The notes under the pieces: generated by a model | Told to the model about the DNA's origin: nothing | What the model saw: the letters and a program-made list of their open reading frames with translations, nothing else | Databases searched by the model: none | DNA from: Mycobacterium sp. MFM001 | GTDB taxonomy: Bacteria; Actinomycetota; Actinomycetes; Mycobacteriales; Mycobacteriaceae | Assembly: GCF_003402475.1 (NCBI RefSeq) | Contig: NZ_BFAB01000009.1 | Coordinates: 117,144-181,143 of the forward strand | Reading direction: 5' to 3' | Length of the DNA: 64,000 nt | Position numbers and translations under genes: made by a program | Shown: positions 9,691 through 18,665 of the stretch, in pieces | Position numbering within the stretch: the stretch's first letter is position 1 | Layout: the number at the start of each line of letters is the position of its first letter

Positions 9691-11052
9691 GTGACGCCCG
9701 TGTCACGCAAAGAGGTCACACTCGGCATCGACATCGGCAGCACCGCCGTCAAAGCCGTGGCCGCCGACGAGGACGGCCGGGTCAGCGCGCGGGCACGCAT
9801 TCCGCACCAACTACGCGTACCGGCCCCGGACCGGCTGGAGCACGACGCCGACGAGGCGTGGCGCCGCGGCCCGCTGGCCGCCCTGGGCGAGCTGGCCCAC
9901 CACAACGCCCGCGCCGCCGCGGTGTCGGCGATGGTGCCCTCGCTGACCGCTGTCGACCGGACCGGCCGCCCCCTCACCCCCGGACTGCTGTACGGCGACG
10001 GCCGCGGCCGCACACCCGTCGACGCCGGCGCATCGCTCCCGCCGACCGGCGAGGCGGCGGAGTTCCTGCGCTGGACAGCCGCCGAGGCACCCGACGCCGC
10101 CGGGTACTGGCCCGCGCCGGCGGTGGCCAACCACGCGCTGGCCGGCGACGCGGTGATCGACTTCGCCACCGCCTACACCAGCCTGCCGCTGTTCGACGGC
10201 ACCGGCTGGAACGAACAGGCATGCAACGACTGCGGCGCGGCCGTCGAGGCGATGCCGCGGGTGGACGCCCCAGGCGCGGCAGGCGGACAGGTCCGCGACA
10301 GCGGCACAGTGCTTGCGGTGGGGGCGATCGACGCGCTGTGCGAGCAGCTGGTGGCCGGCGCCGACCAGGACGGCGACGTGCTCGTGCTGTGCGGCACGAC
10401 GCTGATCGTCTGGGTGACCATTCCCGAACACCGGCAGGTGCCGGGCCTGTGGACCATCCCGCACACCGCCGCCGGCAAGAGCCAGCTCGGCGGCCCCAGC
10501 AACGCCGGCGGGCTGTTCCTCGGCTGGGTGGATCGCCTTCTCGCGCTGGCAGACCCGAGTACCGCCGACCCGCGGCGGGTGCCGGTGTGGTCGCCGTATG
10601 TGCGCGGCGAACGGGTGCCCTACCACGACCCGGACCGTCGCGCCATGCTCGACGGCCTGGATCTCACTCACGACGCCGCCGCGCTGCGCCGGGCCGCCTA
10701 CGAGTCGTCCGGCTTTGTCGTGCGGCAGCTCGTCGAACGCAGCGGCGCCGCGGTCTCGCGCATCGTCGCCGCCGGCGGCGGGAGCCGGCTCCAGCCGTGG
10801 ATGCAGGCCATCGCCGACGCGACCGGCCGGCCGGTTGAGGTGTCGGCGGTCGCGGAGGGGGCGGCGCTGGGCGCGGCTTTCCTGGCGCGAATGGCCGTCG
10901 GCCTGGAGTCGTCGATGACCGACGCCGCCCGGTGGGCGCGCATCGAGCGCGTCGTCGAGCCCGACCCGGCGTGGAAGAGCGCGACCGAGGACCGTTACTA
11001 CCGCTTCCTGGAGCTGGCCGAGCGGCCGTCGCGGGTTATCGGACCGCGGTGA
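9691..11052 (+). CDS. xylB: FGGY-family carbohydrate kinase, XylB-like
   Basis: 453-aa sugar kinase with the N-terminal FGGY signature [16 protein letters not shown], a central [12 protein letters not shown], and the C-terminal ATP-binding part [16 protein letters not shown]. It would phosphorylate a pentose or related sugar in the cytosol using ATP. It is divergent from serA2-fucA across 24 bases and corresponds to Rv0729 in M. tuberculosis order. A second GTG at 9700 is an alternative start. Its 3' end overlaps the convergent methyltransferase by 17 bases. Confidence 0.87.
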   Translation: MTPVSRKEVTLGIDIGSTAVKAVAADEDGRVSARARIPHQLRVPAPDRLEHDADEAWRRGPLAALGELAHHNARAAAVSAMVPSLTAVDRTGRPLTPGLLYGDGRGRTPVDAGASLPPTGEAAEFLRWTAAEAPDAAGYWPAPAVANHALAGDAVIDFATAYTSLPLFDGTGWNEQACNDCGAAVEAMPRVDAPGAAGGQVRDSGTVLAVGAIDALCEQLVAGADQDGDVLVLCGTTLIVWVTIPEHRQVPGLWTIPHTAAGKSQLGGPSNAGGLFLGWVDRLLALADPSTADPRRVPVWSPYVRGERVPYHDPDRRAMLDGLDLTHDAAALRRAAYESSGFVVRQLVERSGAAVSRIVAAGGGSRLQPWMQAIADATGRPVEVSAVAEGAALGAAFLARMAVGLESSMTDAARWARIERVVEPDPAWKSATEDRYYRFLELAERPSRVIGPR

Positions 11053-11941
11053 TCGCAACCGTGTTGCGTATCGGTGCCGTCGCGGCGTCGTCGGGCAGCT
11101 CGAGGCCGTAGCTGGCCAACAGCTCGGCGCGGCTGGATATCGAGATCGTCCAGTCGTGGGCGGCCAGGTAGTCCGGCACGGCCTTGCGTTCGCCGTGGTA
11201 CACCAGCTCGGACAGGTCCAGGTCCAGCCCCTGCTCGCGCCACTGCGGGGCCATCGCCTTGCTGCGTTCGGCCATGGCCGCGCCGCCGTCGGGGTGGTAT
11301 TCGGTGGCCAGCCGGCTGCCGGGCGCGCTGAGCGCGGTGATCGTGTCGAACAGCCGGTCCTGCGCGTCCGGCGGCAGATACAGCAGCAGCCCTTCGGCGA
11401 TCCAGGCGGTCGGCTTGGTTTCGTCAAAACTGTTGGCGCGCAAGGCTTCCGGCCAGTCGTCCCGCAGATCGACGGGCACGGTCCGCCGTTCGGCGGCGGG
11501 CTGAGCACCCAGCTTCGACAGCGTCGCCGACTTGAAGTCGACGACGGCGGGCTGGTCCAGCTCGAAGACGACGGTGCCGTCCGGCCACGGCAACCGAAAG
11601 GCCCGGGTGTCCAAGCCGGCGGCCAGGATTACCGCCTGGCGCAGTCCGTCGTTGGCCGCCGCGGTGAAGAAGTCGTCGAAAAACCTTGTCCGCACGGCGA
11701 TGTTCGTGACGATGTGGCGGGCATCCAGCGGCAACGCGGCGTCCCCGGCATCGGGGAGCTCGCCGTCGAGCAGGCGGACGAAGTAGTCGATACCCACCGC
11801 CCGCACCAGCGGCTCGGCGAACGGATCGTCGATCAGCGCAGGCTCGGCGCGGGTGGCCAGGGCCCGGGCCGCGGCGACCATGGTCGCCGTCGCACCCACG
11901 CTCGACGCCAGATCCCAGCTGTCGCGGTCCGAGCGCGTCAT
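11036..11941 (-). CDS. SAM-dependent methyltransferase, Rv0731c family, copy 4
   Basis: 301-aa member of the same family as the genes at 1.4-4.2 kb: [92 protein letters not shown]. The ATG at 11941 overlaps the stop of copy 5 (ATGA, 11938-11941), so the two are translationally coupled. Separation from copies 1-3 by seven unrelated genes indicates either dispersed duplication or insertion. Confidence 0.9.
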   Translation of the reverse strand: MTRSDRDSWDLASSVGATATMVAAARALATRAEPALIDDPFAEPLVRAVGIDYFVRLLDGELPDAGDAALPLDARHIVTNIAVRTRFFDDFFTAAANDGLRQAVILAAGLDTRAFRLPWPDGTVVFELDQPAVVDFKSATLSKLGAQPAAERRTVPVDLRDDWPEALRANSFDETKPTAWIAEGLLLYLPPDAQDRLFDTITALSAPGSRLATEYHPDGGAAMAERSKAMAPQWREQGLDLDLSELVYHGERKAVPDYLAAHDWTISISSRAELLASYGLELPDDAATAPIRNTVAITAVR

Positions 11942-12867
11942 CGCGCCAGCTCCGCGCTGAGGTAGACGACGTCGCCGAACGGGGCGTCGTCGGGATCGAT
12001 CGGCGGCAGGCCATGTCTGGTCAGCAGATCCGTCGCGCTGGCCCCGGTGGTCTGCCAGCCCTTGCCGGTCAGGTAGGTCGCCACGTCGGTGCGGTGGTCG
12101 AAATAGACCAGGGCGGCCATGTCCAGCTCGAAGCCGTGGCGGCGCCAGCGGTCGGTTTGGCGTTGCATGCGGCGGCGCAGTTCCGCTTCGCCGAGATCGT
12201 TGACGTCCACCAAGCCTTCGGTGGCGAACCGGCTGCCGGGCACGCTCAGCTCGGTGATCTGGTCGAGCAGCCGGTCCTGGGCCGCGGCGGGCAGATAGCC
12301 CAGCAGCCCCTCGGCGATCCACGCGCTGGGCTGGGCCGGGTCGAAACCGGCTGCCGTCAAGGCGGCCGGCCAGTCAAAGCGCAGGTCGATCGCCACCACC
12401 CGGCGATCCGCCGTCGGCTGCGCGCCCAGCTCGGCCAGCGCGGCGGTCTTGAACTCGATCACCTGCGGCTGGTCGACCTCGAACACCGTGGTGCCGGCCG
12501 GCCAGGGCAGCCGGTAGGCGCGAGAATCCAGTCCGGAGGCCAGGATGACGGCCTGCCGGATGCCGGCGCGACCCGCGTCGGCGAAAAAGCCGTCGAAGAA
12601 TTCGGTGCGGACGGCCATCGCGTCGGCGAACCGGCGCAGGCCCTTGGCCTCGTCGTCGTCGAGATCCTGCGGATCAAGCTCCCCGCTGGCCATCCGAGTG
12701 AAGAAATCGACCCCCACCGCGCGCACCAGCGGCTCGGCGAATTGGTCGTTGATCAGCGGATCGGGGCTTCGGGTCGCCACGGCACGGGCAGCCGCCACCA
12801 TGGTCGCCGTCGCCCCGACACTGGAGGCCAAGTCCCAGGTGTCGCCCTCAAACCGCGTGCTGGTCAT
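11938..12867 (-). CDS. SAM-dependent methyltransferase, Rv0731c family, copy 5
   Basis: 309 aa from the ATG at 12867, which has an AAAGGGG ribosome-binding site; an in-frame extension to 12894 lacks one. Landmarks: [91 protein letters not shown]. First gene of the two-gene methyltransferase operon. It shares an upstream 12-mer with copy 3. Confidence 0.9.
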   Translation of the reverse strand: MTSTRFEGDTWDLASSVGATATMVAAARAVATRSPDPLINDQFAEPLVRAVGVDFFTRMASGELDPQDLDDDEAKGLRRFADAMAVRTEFFDGFFADAGRAGIRQAVILASGLDSRAYRLPWPAGTTVFEVDQPQVIEFKTAALAELGAQPTADRRVVAIDLRFDWPAALTAAGFDPAQPSAWIAEGLLGYLPAAAQDRLLDQITELSVPGSRFATEGLVDVNDLGEAELRRRMQRQTDRWRRHGFELDMAALVYFDHRTDVATYLTGKGWQTTGASATDLLTRHGLPPIDPDDAPFGDVVYLSAELAR

Positions 12868-12883
12868 CCACGAACCCCTTTGA

Positions 12884-12895
12884 TACTTAGCCAAT
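12884..12895 (-). promoter_or_regulatory. Shared upstream motif of the methyltransferase operon (second site)
   Basis: The + strand reads TACTTAGCCAAT, identical to 4206-4217, here 17 bases upstream of the copy 5 start. This is also the beginning of the 221-base gap to secY, which otherwise holds a TAGACT -10-like hexamer (12958-12963) and the secY leader. Confidence 0.45.
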
Positions 12896-13087
12896 GTAAG
12901 GACAGCAGAAACTGTACGCCTGCGTGCGGGGGACCGCTGCCTGCGCTGTTACTCTCGTAGACTGCTTGACGCGCGACCCTGCATATCCTGGCCTGCGGGT
13001 CGGCGCGCAACGCAGGACTAACCGACGCTGGCGCCAGACCAGCCCATTGGCATGCCGCGACCAGAGCCCGGCTGCGCAGGAGGAAGA

Positions 13088-14413
13088 GTGCTTTCGGCTT
13101 TCATCTCATCGCTGCGGACAGTCGACCTGAGACGGAAGATCCTGTTCACGCTGGGCATCGTCATCCTGTACCGGGTTGGTGCCTCGCTGCCCTCGCCCGG
13201 CGTGGACTACCCCAACGTGCAGAAGTGCATCGCGCAGGTCAGCGGCGGCGAAGCGGCGCAGATCTACTCGCTGATCAACCTGTTCTCCGGGGGTGCGCTG
13301 CTGCAGCTGACCGTGTTCGCGGTCGGGGTGATGCCCTACATCACCGCGAGCATCATCGTGCAGCTGCTGACCGTGGTCATCCCACGCTTCGAAGAGCTGC
13401 GCAAGGAAGGCCAATCCGGCCAGGCCAAGATGACGCAGTACACCCGCTATCTGGCGATCGCGCTGGCCATCCTGCAGGCCACCAGCATCGTGGCGCTGGC
13501 CGCCAACGGCGGGCTGCTGCAGGGCTGCAGCCTGGACATCATCGCCGACCAGAGCATCTTCACGCTGATCGTCATCGTGCTGGTGATGACGGCGGGCGCG
13601 GCGCTGGTGATGTGGATGGGCGAGGTGATCACCGAGCGCGGCATCGGCAACGGCATGTCGCTGCTGATCTTCGTCGGCATCGCGGCCCGCATTCCCGCCG
13701 AGGGCAAGTCGATCCTGGACAGCCGCGGCGGCCCGATCTTCGTCGCGGTCCTGGTGGCCGCACTCGTCATCATCGTCGGCGTGGTGTTCGTCGAGCAGGG
13801 CCAGCGCCGCATCCCGGTGCAGTACGCCAAGCGCATGGTGGGCCGGCGGATGTACGGCGGCACCTCGACGTATCTGCCGCTGAAGGTCAACCAGGCAGGT
13901 GTTATCCCGGTCATCTTCGCGTCGTCGCTGATCTACATCCCGCATCTGATCACCCAGCTGATCCGCAGCGGCACCGGCGGCGTCGGCAACACGTGGTGGG
14001 ACAAGTTCGTCGGCAACTACTTGTCGAACCCCGCCGACCCGGTCTACATCGGCCTGTACTTCGGGCTGATCATCTTCTTCACGTACTTCTACGTGTCGAT
14101 CACGTTCAACCCCGACGAACGCGCCGACGAGATGAAGAAGTTCGGCGGCTTCATTCCCGGCATCCGGCCGGGCAAACCGACCGCCGACTACCTGCGGTTT
14201 GTGCTGAGCCGCATCACGCTGCCCGGCTCGATCTACCTCGGCGTGATCTCGGTGCTGCCCAACCTGTTCTTGCAGATCGGCAACACCGGACAGGTGCAGA
14301 ACCTGCCGTTCGGCGGTACCGCGGTTCTGATCATGATCGGCGTCGGTTTGGATACGGTCAAACAGATCGAGAGCCAGCTCATGCAGCGCAACTACGAAGG
14401 GTTCCTGAAGTGA
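13088..14413 (+). CDS. secY: Preprotein translocase subunit SecY
   Basis: Channel-forming subunit of the SecYEG translocon in the inner membrane, 441 aa, ten expected transmembrane helices. Characteristic stretches include the N-terminal [38 protein letters not shown] and [15 protein letters not shown]. The start is the GTG at 13088, just after an AGGAGGAA ribosome-binding site; the open frame upstream of it is leader. The stop overlaps the adk start (GTGA), giving the usual actinobacterial secY-adk-map operon (Rv0732-Rv0734 order). Confidence 0.97.
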   Translation: MLSAFISSLRTVDLRRKILFTLGIVILYRVGASLPSPGVDYPNVQKCIAQVSGGEAAQIYSLINLFSGGALLQLTVFAVGVMPYITASIIVQLLTVVIPRFEELRKEGQSGQAKMTQYTRYLAIALAILQATSIVALAANGGLLQGCSLDIIADQSIFTLIVIVLVMTAGAALVMWMGEVITERGIGNGMSLLIFVGIAARIPAEGKSILDSRGGPIFVAVLVAALVIIVGVVFVEQGQRRIPVQYAKRMVGRRMYGGTSTYLPLKVNQAGVIPVIFASSLIYIPHLITQLIRSGTGGVGNTWWDKFVGNYLSNPADPVYIGLYFGLIIFFTYFYVSITFNPDERADEMKKFGGFIPGIRPGKPTADYLRFVLSRITLPGSIYLGVISVLPNLFLQIGNTGQVQNLPFGGTAVLIMIGVGLDTVKQIESQLMQRNYEGFLK

Positions 14414-14961
14414 GAGTTGTTTTGCTTGGGCCGCCCGGCGCCGGAAAAGGCACCCAGGCGGTCAAGCTGGCCGAAAAACTCGGAGTCCCACAGATTTCCA
14501 CCGGCGACCTGTTCCGCAGCAACATCAGCGACGGCACCAAACTCGGCCTGGAGGCCAAGCGCTACCTCGACGCCGGTGACCTGGTGCCCTCCGAGCTGAC
14601 CAACCAACTCGTCGACGACCGCCTCGACGACCCGGACGCGGCGTCCGGTTTCATCCTGGACGGCTACCCCCGCTCGCTGGAGCAGGCCAAGGCGCTGCAC
14701 GACATGCTCGAGCGCCGCGGCACCAAACTCGATGCGGTGCTTGAGTTCCGGGTGCCCGAAGACGTGTTGCTCGAGCGGCTCAAAGGCCGGGGACGCGCCG
14801 ACGACAACGACGAGGTCATCCTCAATCGGATGAAGGTCTACCGCGACGAGACGGCGCCGCTGCTCGAGTACTACCAGCACGAGCACGAGCTGAAAACCGT
14901 CGACGCCGTCGGCACCGTCGACGAGGTGTTCGCCCGCGCCCTGCAAGCCCTGGGTAAGTAG
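14410..14961 (+). CDS. adk: Adenylate kinase
   Basis: 183-aa cytosolic kinase interconverting ATP + AMP and 2 ADP. The P-loop is [10 protein letters not shown] (about residues 7-16), with [11 protein letters not shown] and [10 protein letters not shown] for AMP binding. It is the short-lid form without a zinc-type LID. The GTG start overlaps the secY stop by 4 bases, and mapA follows after 2 bases. Confidence 0.97.
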   Translation: MRVVLLGPPGAGKGTQAVKLAEKLGVPQISTGDLFRSNISDGTKLGLEAKRYLDAGDLVPSELTNQLVDDRLDDPDAASGFILDGYPRSLEQAKALHDMLERRGTKLDAVLEFRVPEDVLLERLKGRGRADDNDEVILNRMKVYRDETAPLLEYYQHEHELKTVDAVGTVDEVFARALQALGK

Positions 14962-14963
14962 CC

Positions 14964-15761
14964 GTGATCGCCCTGGCCGGGCTGCGCAGCCGCAAGGTGG
15001 TGCCGCAGCGCAGCGCGGGTGAACTCGACGCGATGGCCGCGGCGGGGGCGGTGGTCGCGGCGGCGCTGCGGGCGGTGCAGGACGCGGCCGCACCCGGAAC
15101 CTCGACCCTGGGCCTCGACGAGATCGCCGAGTCGGTGATCCGCGACGCCGGCGCGACGCCGTCGTTCCTGGGCTACCACGGCTACCCGGCGTCGATCTGC
15201 TCATCCGTGAATGACCGTGTGGTGCATGGCATTCCGTCCGCAAGCGAGATCCTGGCGCCCGGCGACCTGGTGTCGATCGACTGCGGCGCAATCCTGGACG
15301 GCTGGCACGGCGACGCGGCAGTCACGTTCGGTATTGGCCAGCTGGATTCGTCCGACGAGGCGCTGTCGGCGGCCACCAGGGAGTCGTTGGAAGCCGGGAT
15401 CGCCGCGATGGTGGTCGGCAACCGGTTGACCGACGTCTCGCACGCCATCGAAACCGCCACGCACGCCGCCGAAAAGCGCTACGGGCGCGCGTTCGGCATC
15501 GTCGAGGGCTACGGCGGCCACGGCATCGGCCGACACATGCACATGGATCCGTTTTTGCCCAACGAAGGGGCTCCGGGGCGTGGCCCGCTGCTGGCCGTCG
15601 GGTCGGTGCTGGCCATCGAGCCGATGCTGACGCTGGGCACGGGCAAAACCACGGTGCTCGACGACGAATGGACCGTGACGACCGCTGACGGGTCGCGCGC
15701 GGCACACTGGGAGCACACCGTCGCGGTGACCGACGACGGGCCGCGAATCCTGACCCGCTGA
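14964..15761 (+). CDS. mapA: Methionine aminopeptidase type I
   Basis: 265-aa metalloenzyme removing the initiator methionine. Metal-ligand regions of the pita-bread fold are present: [19 protein letters not shown] (two Asp), [13 protein letters not shown] (His), [10 protein letters not shown] (Glu) and a C-terminal EHTVAVT (Glu). It is a GTG start 2 bases after adk. The final TGA (15759-15761) forms the first three bases of a SigL-type promoter for the next operon. Confidence 0.96.
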   Translation: MIALAGLRSRKVVPQRSAGELDAMAAAGAVVAAALRAVQDAAAPGTSTLGLDEIAESVIRDAGATPSFLGYHGYPASICSSVNDRVVHGIPSASEILAPGDLVSIDCGAILDGWHGDAAVTFGIGQLDSSDEALSAATRESLEAGIAAMVVGNRLTDVSHAIETATHAAEKRYGRAFGIVEGYGGHGIGRHMHMDPFLPNEGAPGRGPLLAVGSVLAIEPMLTLGTGKTTVLDDEWTVTTADGSRAAHWEHTVAVTDDGPRILTR

Positions 15762-15786
15762 ACCGCAACCGGTCGCCGGTCGTATC
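15759..15786 (+). promoter_or_regulatory. SigL-type promoter P1, upstream of flavoprotein pair
   Basis: TGAACC at 15759-15764, 16 bases, CGTATC at 15781-15786. The start codon of the next gene (GTG 15793) begins 6 bases after the -10, so the transcript is predicted leaderless. It matches four other sites in this window in sequence and spacing, and the SigL consensus (TGAACC ... CGT) recalled for M. tuberculosis. Confidence 0.72.
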
Positions 15787-15792
15787 ACTGAT

Positions 15793-16983
15793 GTGACCCG
15801 AGGTCCTCGCCTGCCCAGTGACGACGAACCCGAGGTTGTGGTCGTCGGGGCGGGGCCCGCCGGTCTTGCGGTGGCGCGCCAACTCGACCATCACCACGGC
15901 GTCAAGGCGCTCGTTCTCGATCGAGCCGCCGCGCCTGCGATTTCGTGGCGCAGACGCTATGACAACTTCCGGCTCAACACCAACGGATTCTTGTCGCATC
16001 TTCCCGGACAGCGGATTCCGCTGAACGCCGGCCGCTGGCCGACCAAGGAGGACATGGTCCGCTATTTTGACCACTACGTCGCGCGGCAGGACATCGCGCT
16101 GCGGCTCGGGTGCGAAGTCCACCGGATCGACCGCGTCGGCGACGCGTGGCAACTCGATATGTCGTCGGGTGAAATCCGAACCGCGGCAATCGTTCTCGCC
16201 ACCGGGAACTACAGCGCACCCACTATTCCGGCCTGGCCCGGCCTGAGTGGCTTCACCGGCGAGATCGTGCACTCCGGGAACTTCATCAACGCCTGGCCCT
16301 ACCGCGGGTGCGACGTCCTCGTCGTCGGCGCCGGCAATTCGGGCGCCGACATCGCCGTCCAACTCGCCAACAGCGGCGCCCGCCAGATCTGGCTTGCGGT
16401 ACGTACCCCGCCGCACCTGGTGCGGCGGGCCATCGGTCCGGTCCCGTCGGACATCTTCCTCGAACTGTTCGCGCGGGTCCCGGCGCGGCTGGTCGATCCG
16501 TTGATCGGGCGCCTCAACCGCCTGATGTGGAACGACTTGGCGGCCTTTGGTTTTGGCCCACCGCCGCTCGGCCTGAAGGCGACGGTGGAAACGCGGGGCC
16601 GCATCCCCACGCTGGCCGACGAACTCATCGACACCGTGCGAGCCGGGCGCGTCCACGTCGTGGCCGCCGTCAAGGCGGTCGAATCCGACCGGGTGGTCCT
16701 GGTCGACGGCACGTCGGTCGCACCTCAGGCGATCATCGCCGCCACCGGTTTTCGCACCGACCTCGACGGTCTGGTCGGCCACCTGGGCGTGCTCGACGAC
16801 TGCGGCACCCCGCGCGGCGGGTTTGCCTCGCACCTCGGCGATGGGATGTTCGCCATCGGATACGGCATCCCGCCCAACGGCCCACTGCGGGCGATTCGGC
16901 TCGCTGCCACGCCGCTGGCGAGGCAGGTGGCGGCCTACCTGTCGGCTGCATCGCACCGGGCGAAAAGCGCGGTGCTGCAATGA
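15793..16983 (+). CDS. Flavin-containing monooxygenase-like oxidoreductase
   Basis: 396-aa two-dinucleotide-binding flavoprotein. The N-terminal FAD motif is VVVGAGPAGLAVARQL and the second, NAD(P)H-binding motif is VLVVGAGNSGADIAVQL, with ATG-type strands LATGNYSAPTIP and AATGFRTDL, as in class B/YUCCA-like monooxygenases. It probably inserts oxygen into, or oxidises, a small lipophilic substrate using NADPH. The GTG start sits 6 bases after a SigL-type -10. Its stop overlaps the next gene's ATG (ATGA, 16980-16983). Not part of the core M. tuberculosis mapA-sigL interval as I recall it. Confidence 0.82.
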   Translation: MTRGPRLPSDDEPEVVVVGAGPAGLAVARQLDHHHGVKALVLDRAAAPAISWRRRYDNFRLNTNGFLSHLPGQRIPLNAGRWPTKEDMVRYFDHYVARQDIALRLGCEVHRIDRVGDAWQLDMSSGEIRTAAIVLATGNYSAPTIPAWPGLSGFTGEIVHSGNFINAWPYRGCDVLVVGAGNSGADIAVQLANSGARQIWLAVRTPPHLVRRAIGPVPSDIFLELFARVPARLVDPLIGRLNRLMWNDLAAFGFGPPPLGLKATVETRGRIPTLADELIDTVRAGRVHVVAAVKAVESDRVVLVDGTSVAPQAIIAATGFRTDLDGLVGHLGVLDDCGTPRGGFASHLGDGMFAIGYGIPPNGPLRAIRLAATPLARQVAAYLSAASHRAKSAVLQ

Positions 16984-18356
16984 TATCCGCCGACAAGGCG
17001 TTCTTCTGCGGCGCAGACGGCTACGAGGCGGCCCGTCGGGCAACGGTGTGGAACGGCCTGGTGCCCGACCGCTTTCCCGATGTGATCGTGCAAGCGCACG
17101 ACACCGAAGACGTGGTGGCAGCGCTCCGCTATGCGCGCGCTCACGGGCATCGCGTCGGCGTACGTTCCGGCGGACACAGCTGGACCGCCAGTCACCTCCG
17201 TGACGGCGGTGTGCTGCTCGACGTCAGCCGCCTCGATCACTGCAGCGTCGACCCGGATCGGATGACCGCCGACGTCGGGCCGGGCAAGGTCGCCAGCGAG
17301 TTCGCCACCGAACTGGATGCGCAGGGGCTCTTCTTTCCCGCGGGCCACTGCGAAGGTATTTGCCTCGGCGGCTATCTGCTGCAGGGTGGCTACGGCTGGA
17401 ACAGCCCGACGCTCGGGCCGGCCTGCGAGAGCGTGCTTGGACTGCAGGTCGTCACCGCCGACGGTGAACAGGTCTACTGCGATCCCGAAATCCATCCCGA
17501 CCTGTACTGGGCGGCCCGCGGGTCGGGGCCGGGCTTCTTCGGCGTGGTCATTTCTTTCAGACTGCGGGTTCATCCCCGCCCGCCAGTGTGGGGCACCTGT
17601 TTGTACATGTATCCGATCGACGTCGCCGACGAGGTGTTCAGCTGGGGACGCGCGATCCGTTCCGAGATCGACGCCAGCGTCGAACTGCAGATCCACACCG
17701 CGCGTAGTTTTCCCGCGGCCGGCCTCACCGAACCCGGCATCACGATCGCCTCTCCCGTCTTCGCCGAATCGGAATCAGAAGCGGTCAAAGCCCTTGCGCC
17801 GCTGGCGACTTGCCCTGTCATCGACAAGGCGATCGTCAACCTTCCGTACGCGCCCACCACCTTGGCCAACTGGTATGGCGCCGTGATGGCCAGTTACCCC
17901 AAGGGCTACCGCTACATTGCCGACAGCATGTTCACCGCGGCTTCCGCCGACGAACTACTTCCGGGCATCCGCAGGATCATCGAAACAATGCCGCCGCACC
18001 CGTCGCATTTCATTTTCACAGGATGGAACACGTCCCCGGAGCGCGCCGACAAAGTGTACGGCCTGGAGGACGAAATCTACCTGGCGCTCTACACCATCTG
18101 GCGGGATCCGACCGACGACGAACGCTACCGGGACTGGGCCGCCTCCAACATGGCGGCGATGTCGCACCTGTCGACCGGCATCTCCCTCGCCGACGAGAAT
18201 CTGTGCCGGCGTCCGGCGCGATTCATCACCGAACCCAACATGGCACGCCTGGACAGGGTCCGCTTGACCTACGACCCCGACGGCCGATTCCACAGCTGGA
18301 TGTCTGGCGCCCACGCCGCAGGAGGGCCACACTGGGAGCACACATCGTGGCGGTGA
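16980..18356 (+). CDS. FAD-linked oxidase, berberine-bridge-enzyme type
   Basis: 458-aa oxidase with an N-terminal FAD_binding_4 (PCMH) domain and a C-terminal BBE segment (near DPDGRFHSW). RSGGHSW contains H66, and PAGHCEGICLGGY contains C124 aligned with the second flavin attachment site, so FAD is probably bicovalently bound as in BBE oxidases. Such enzymes oxidise alcohols or amines, or close rings, in secondary metabolism using oxygen. No signal peptide is seen. Coupled to the monooxygenase-like gene by a 4-base overlap, under promoter P1. Confidence 0.82.
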   Translation: MISADKAFFCGADGYEAARRATVWNGLVPDRFPDVIVQAHDTEDVVAALRYARAHGHRVGVRSGGHSWTASHLRDGGVLLDVSRLDHCSVDPDRMTADVGPGKVASEFATELDAQGLFFPAGHCEGICLGGYLLQGGYGWNSPTLGPACESVLGLQVVTADGEQVYCDPEIHPDLYWAARGSGPGFFGVVISFRLRVHPRPPVWGTCLYMYPIDVADEVFSWGRAIRSEIDASVELQIHTARSFPAAGLTEPGITIASPVFAESESEAVKALAPLATCPVIDKAIVNLPYAPTTLANWYGAVMASYPKGYRYIADSMFTAASADELLPGIRRIIETMPPHPSHFIFTGWNTSPERADKVYGLEDEIYLALYTIWRDPTDDERYRDWAASNMAAMSHLSTGISLADENLCRRPARFITEPNMARLDRVRLTYDPDGRFHSWMSGAHAAGGPHWEHTSWR

Positions 18357-18389
18357 CCTCGACTGGCTGACCCACGTGTAGCGCGCCGG

Positions 18390-18417
18390 TGAACCAGATG
18401 GGCGTTTGAGTCGTATT
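18390..18417 (+). promoter_or_regulatory. SigL-type promoter P2, upstream of mini-sigma/fusion operon
   Basis: TGAACC (18390-18395), 16 bases, CGTATT (18412-18417). The region to the start codon matches the sigL promoter-leader at 20292-20340 (shared GGGCTGGTGATGGA-type leader and first codons), as expected if the two operons arose by duplication. Confidence 0.7.
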
Positions 18418-18434
18418 TCACCGGAGGGCTGGTG

Positions 18435-18665
18435 ATGGATATTCCGGAAGCCGACGCCGGGCTGGACCGGGCGCTGATGGCCGATGCGATGGCGCGGTTG
18501 TCCCCCGAACATCGCGTGGTGGTTCACCGCGCCTACTACCAGAGGTTGCCTATCGGGCAAATCGCGGCCGAGCTGGGAATCGCCGAAGGTACCGCGAAGT
18601 CGTGGCTGCACTATGCGCTGCGCGCCTTACGACAGACGTTGAGGGAGATGGGGGTGGCGCCATGA
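18435..18665 (+). CDS. Truncated ECF sigma factor, region 4 only
   Basis: 76-aa protein. After seven N-terminal codons like those of sigL (MDIPEAD against MDDPVRD) it jumps directly to sigma region 4: ALMADAMARLSPEHRVVVHRA, then the helix-turn-helix GQIAAELGIAEGTAKSWLHY and LRALRQTLREMGV. This aligns along its length with the C-terminus of the SigL encoded at 20338. Region 2, needed for -10 recognition and core RNA polymerase binding, is absent. Loss in frame with promoter, ribosome-binding site (GGAGGG) and coupled downstream gene kept suggests it is expressed. It may be a decoy or partner for RslA-type zinc domains, or only a remnant keeping translational coupling. Confidence 0.78.
   Translation: MDIPEADAGLDRALMADAMARLSPEHRVVVHRAYYQRLPIGQIAAELGIAEGTAKSWLHYALRALRQTLREMGVAP

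Noticed and set aside
9811..11508. 565-aa minus-strand open frame
   Set aside because: Runs antisense through the FGGY kinase and out of frame through a methyltransferase; composition is low-complexity.
13225..14409. Upstream extension of the adk frame through secY
   Set aside because: Out-of-frame shadow of secY; adk homology starts at the GTG 14410 just before the P-loop.
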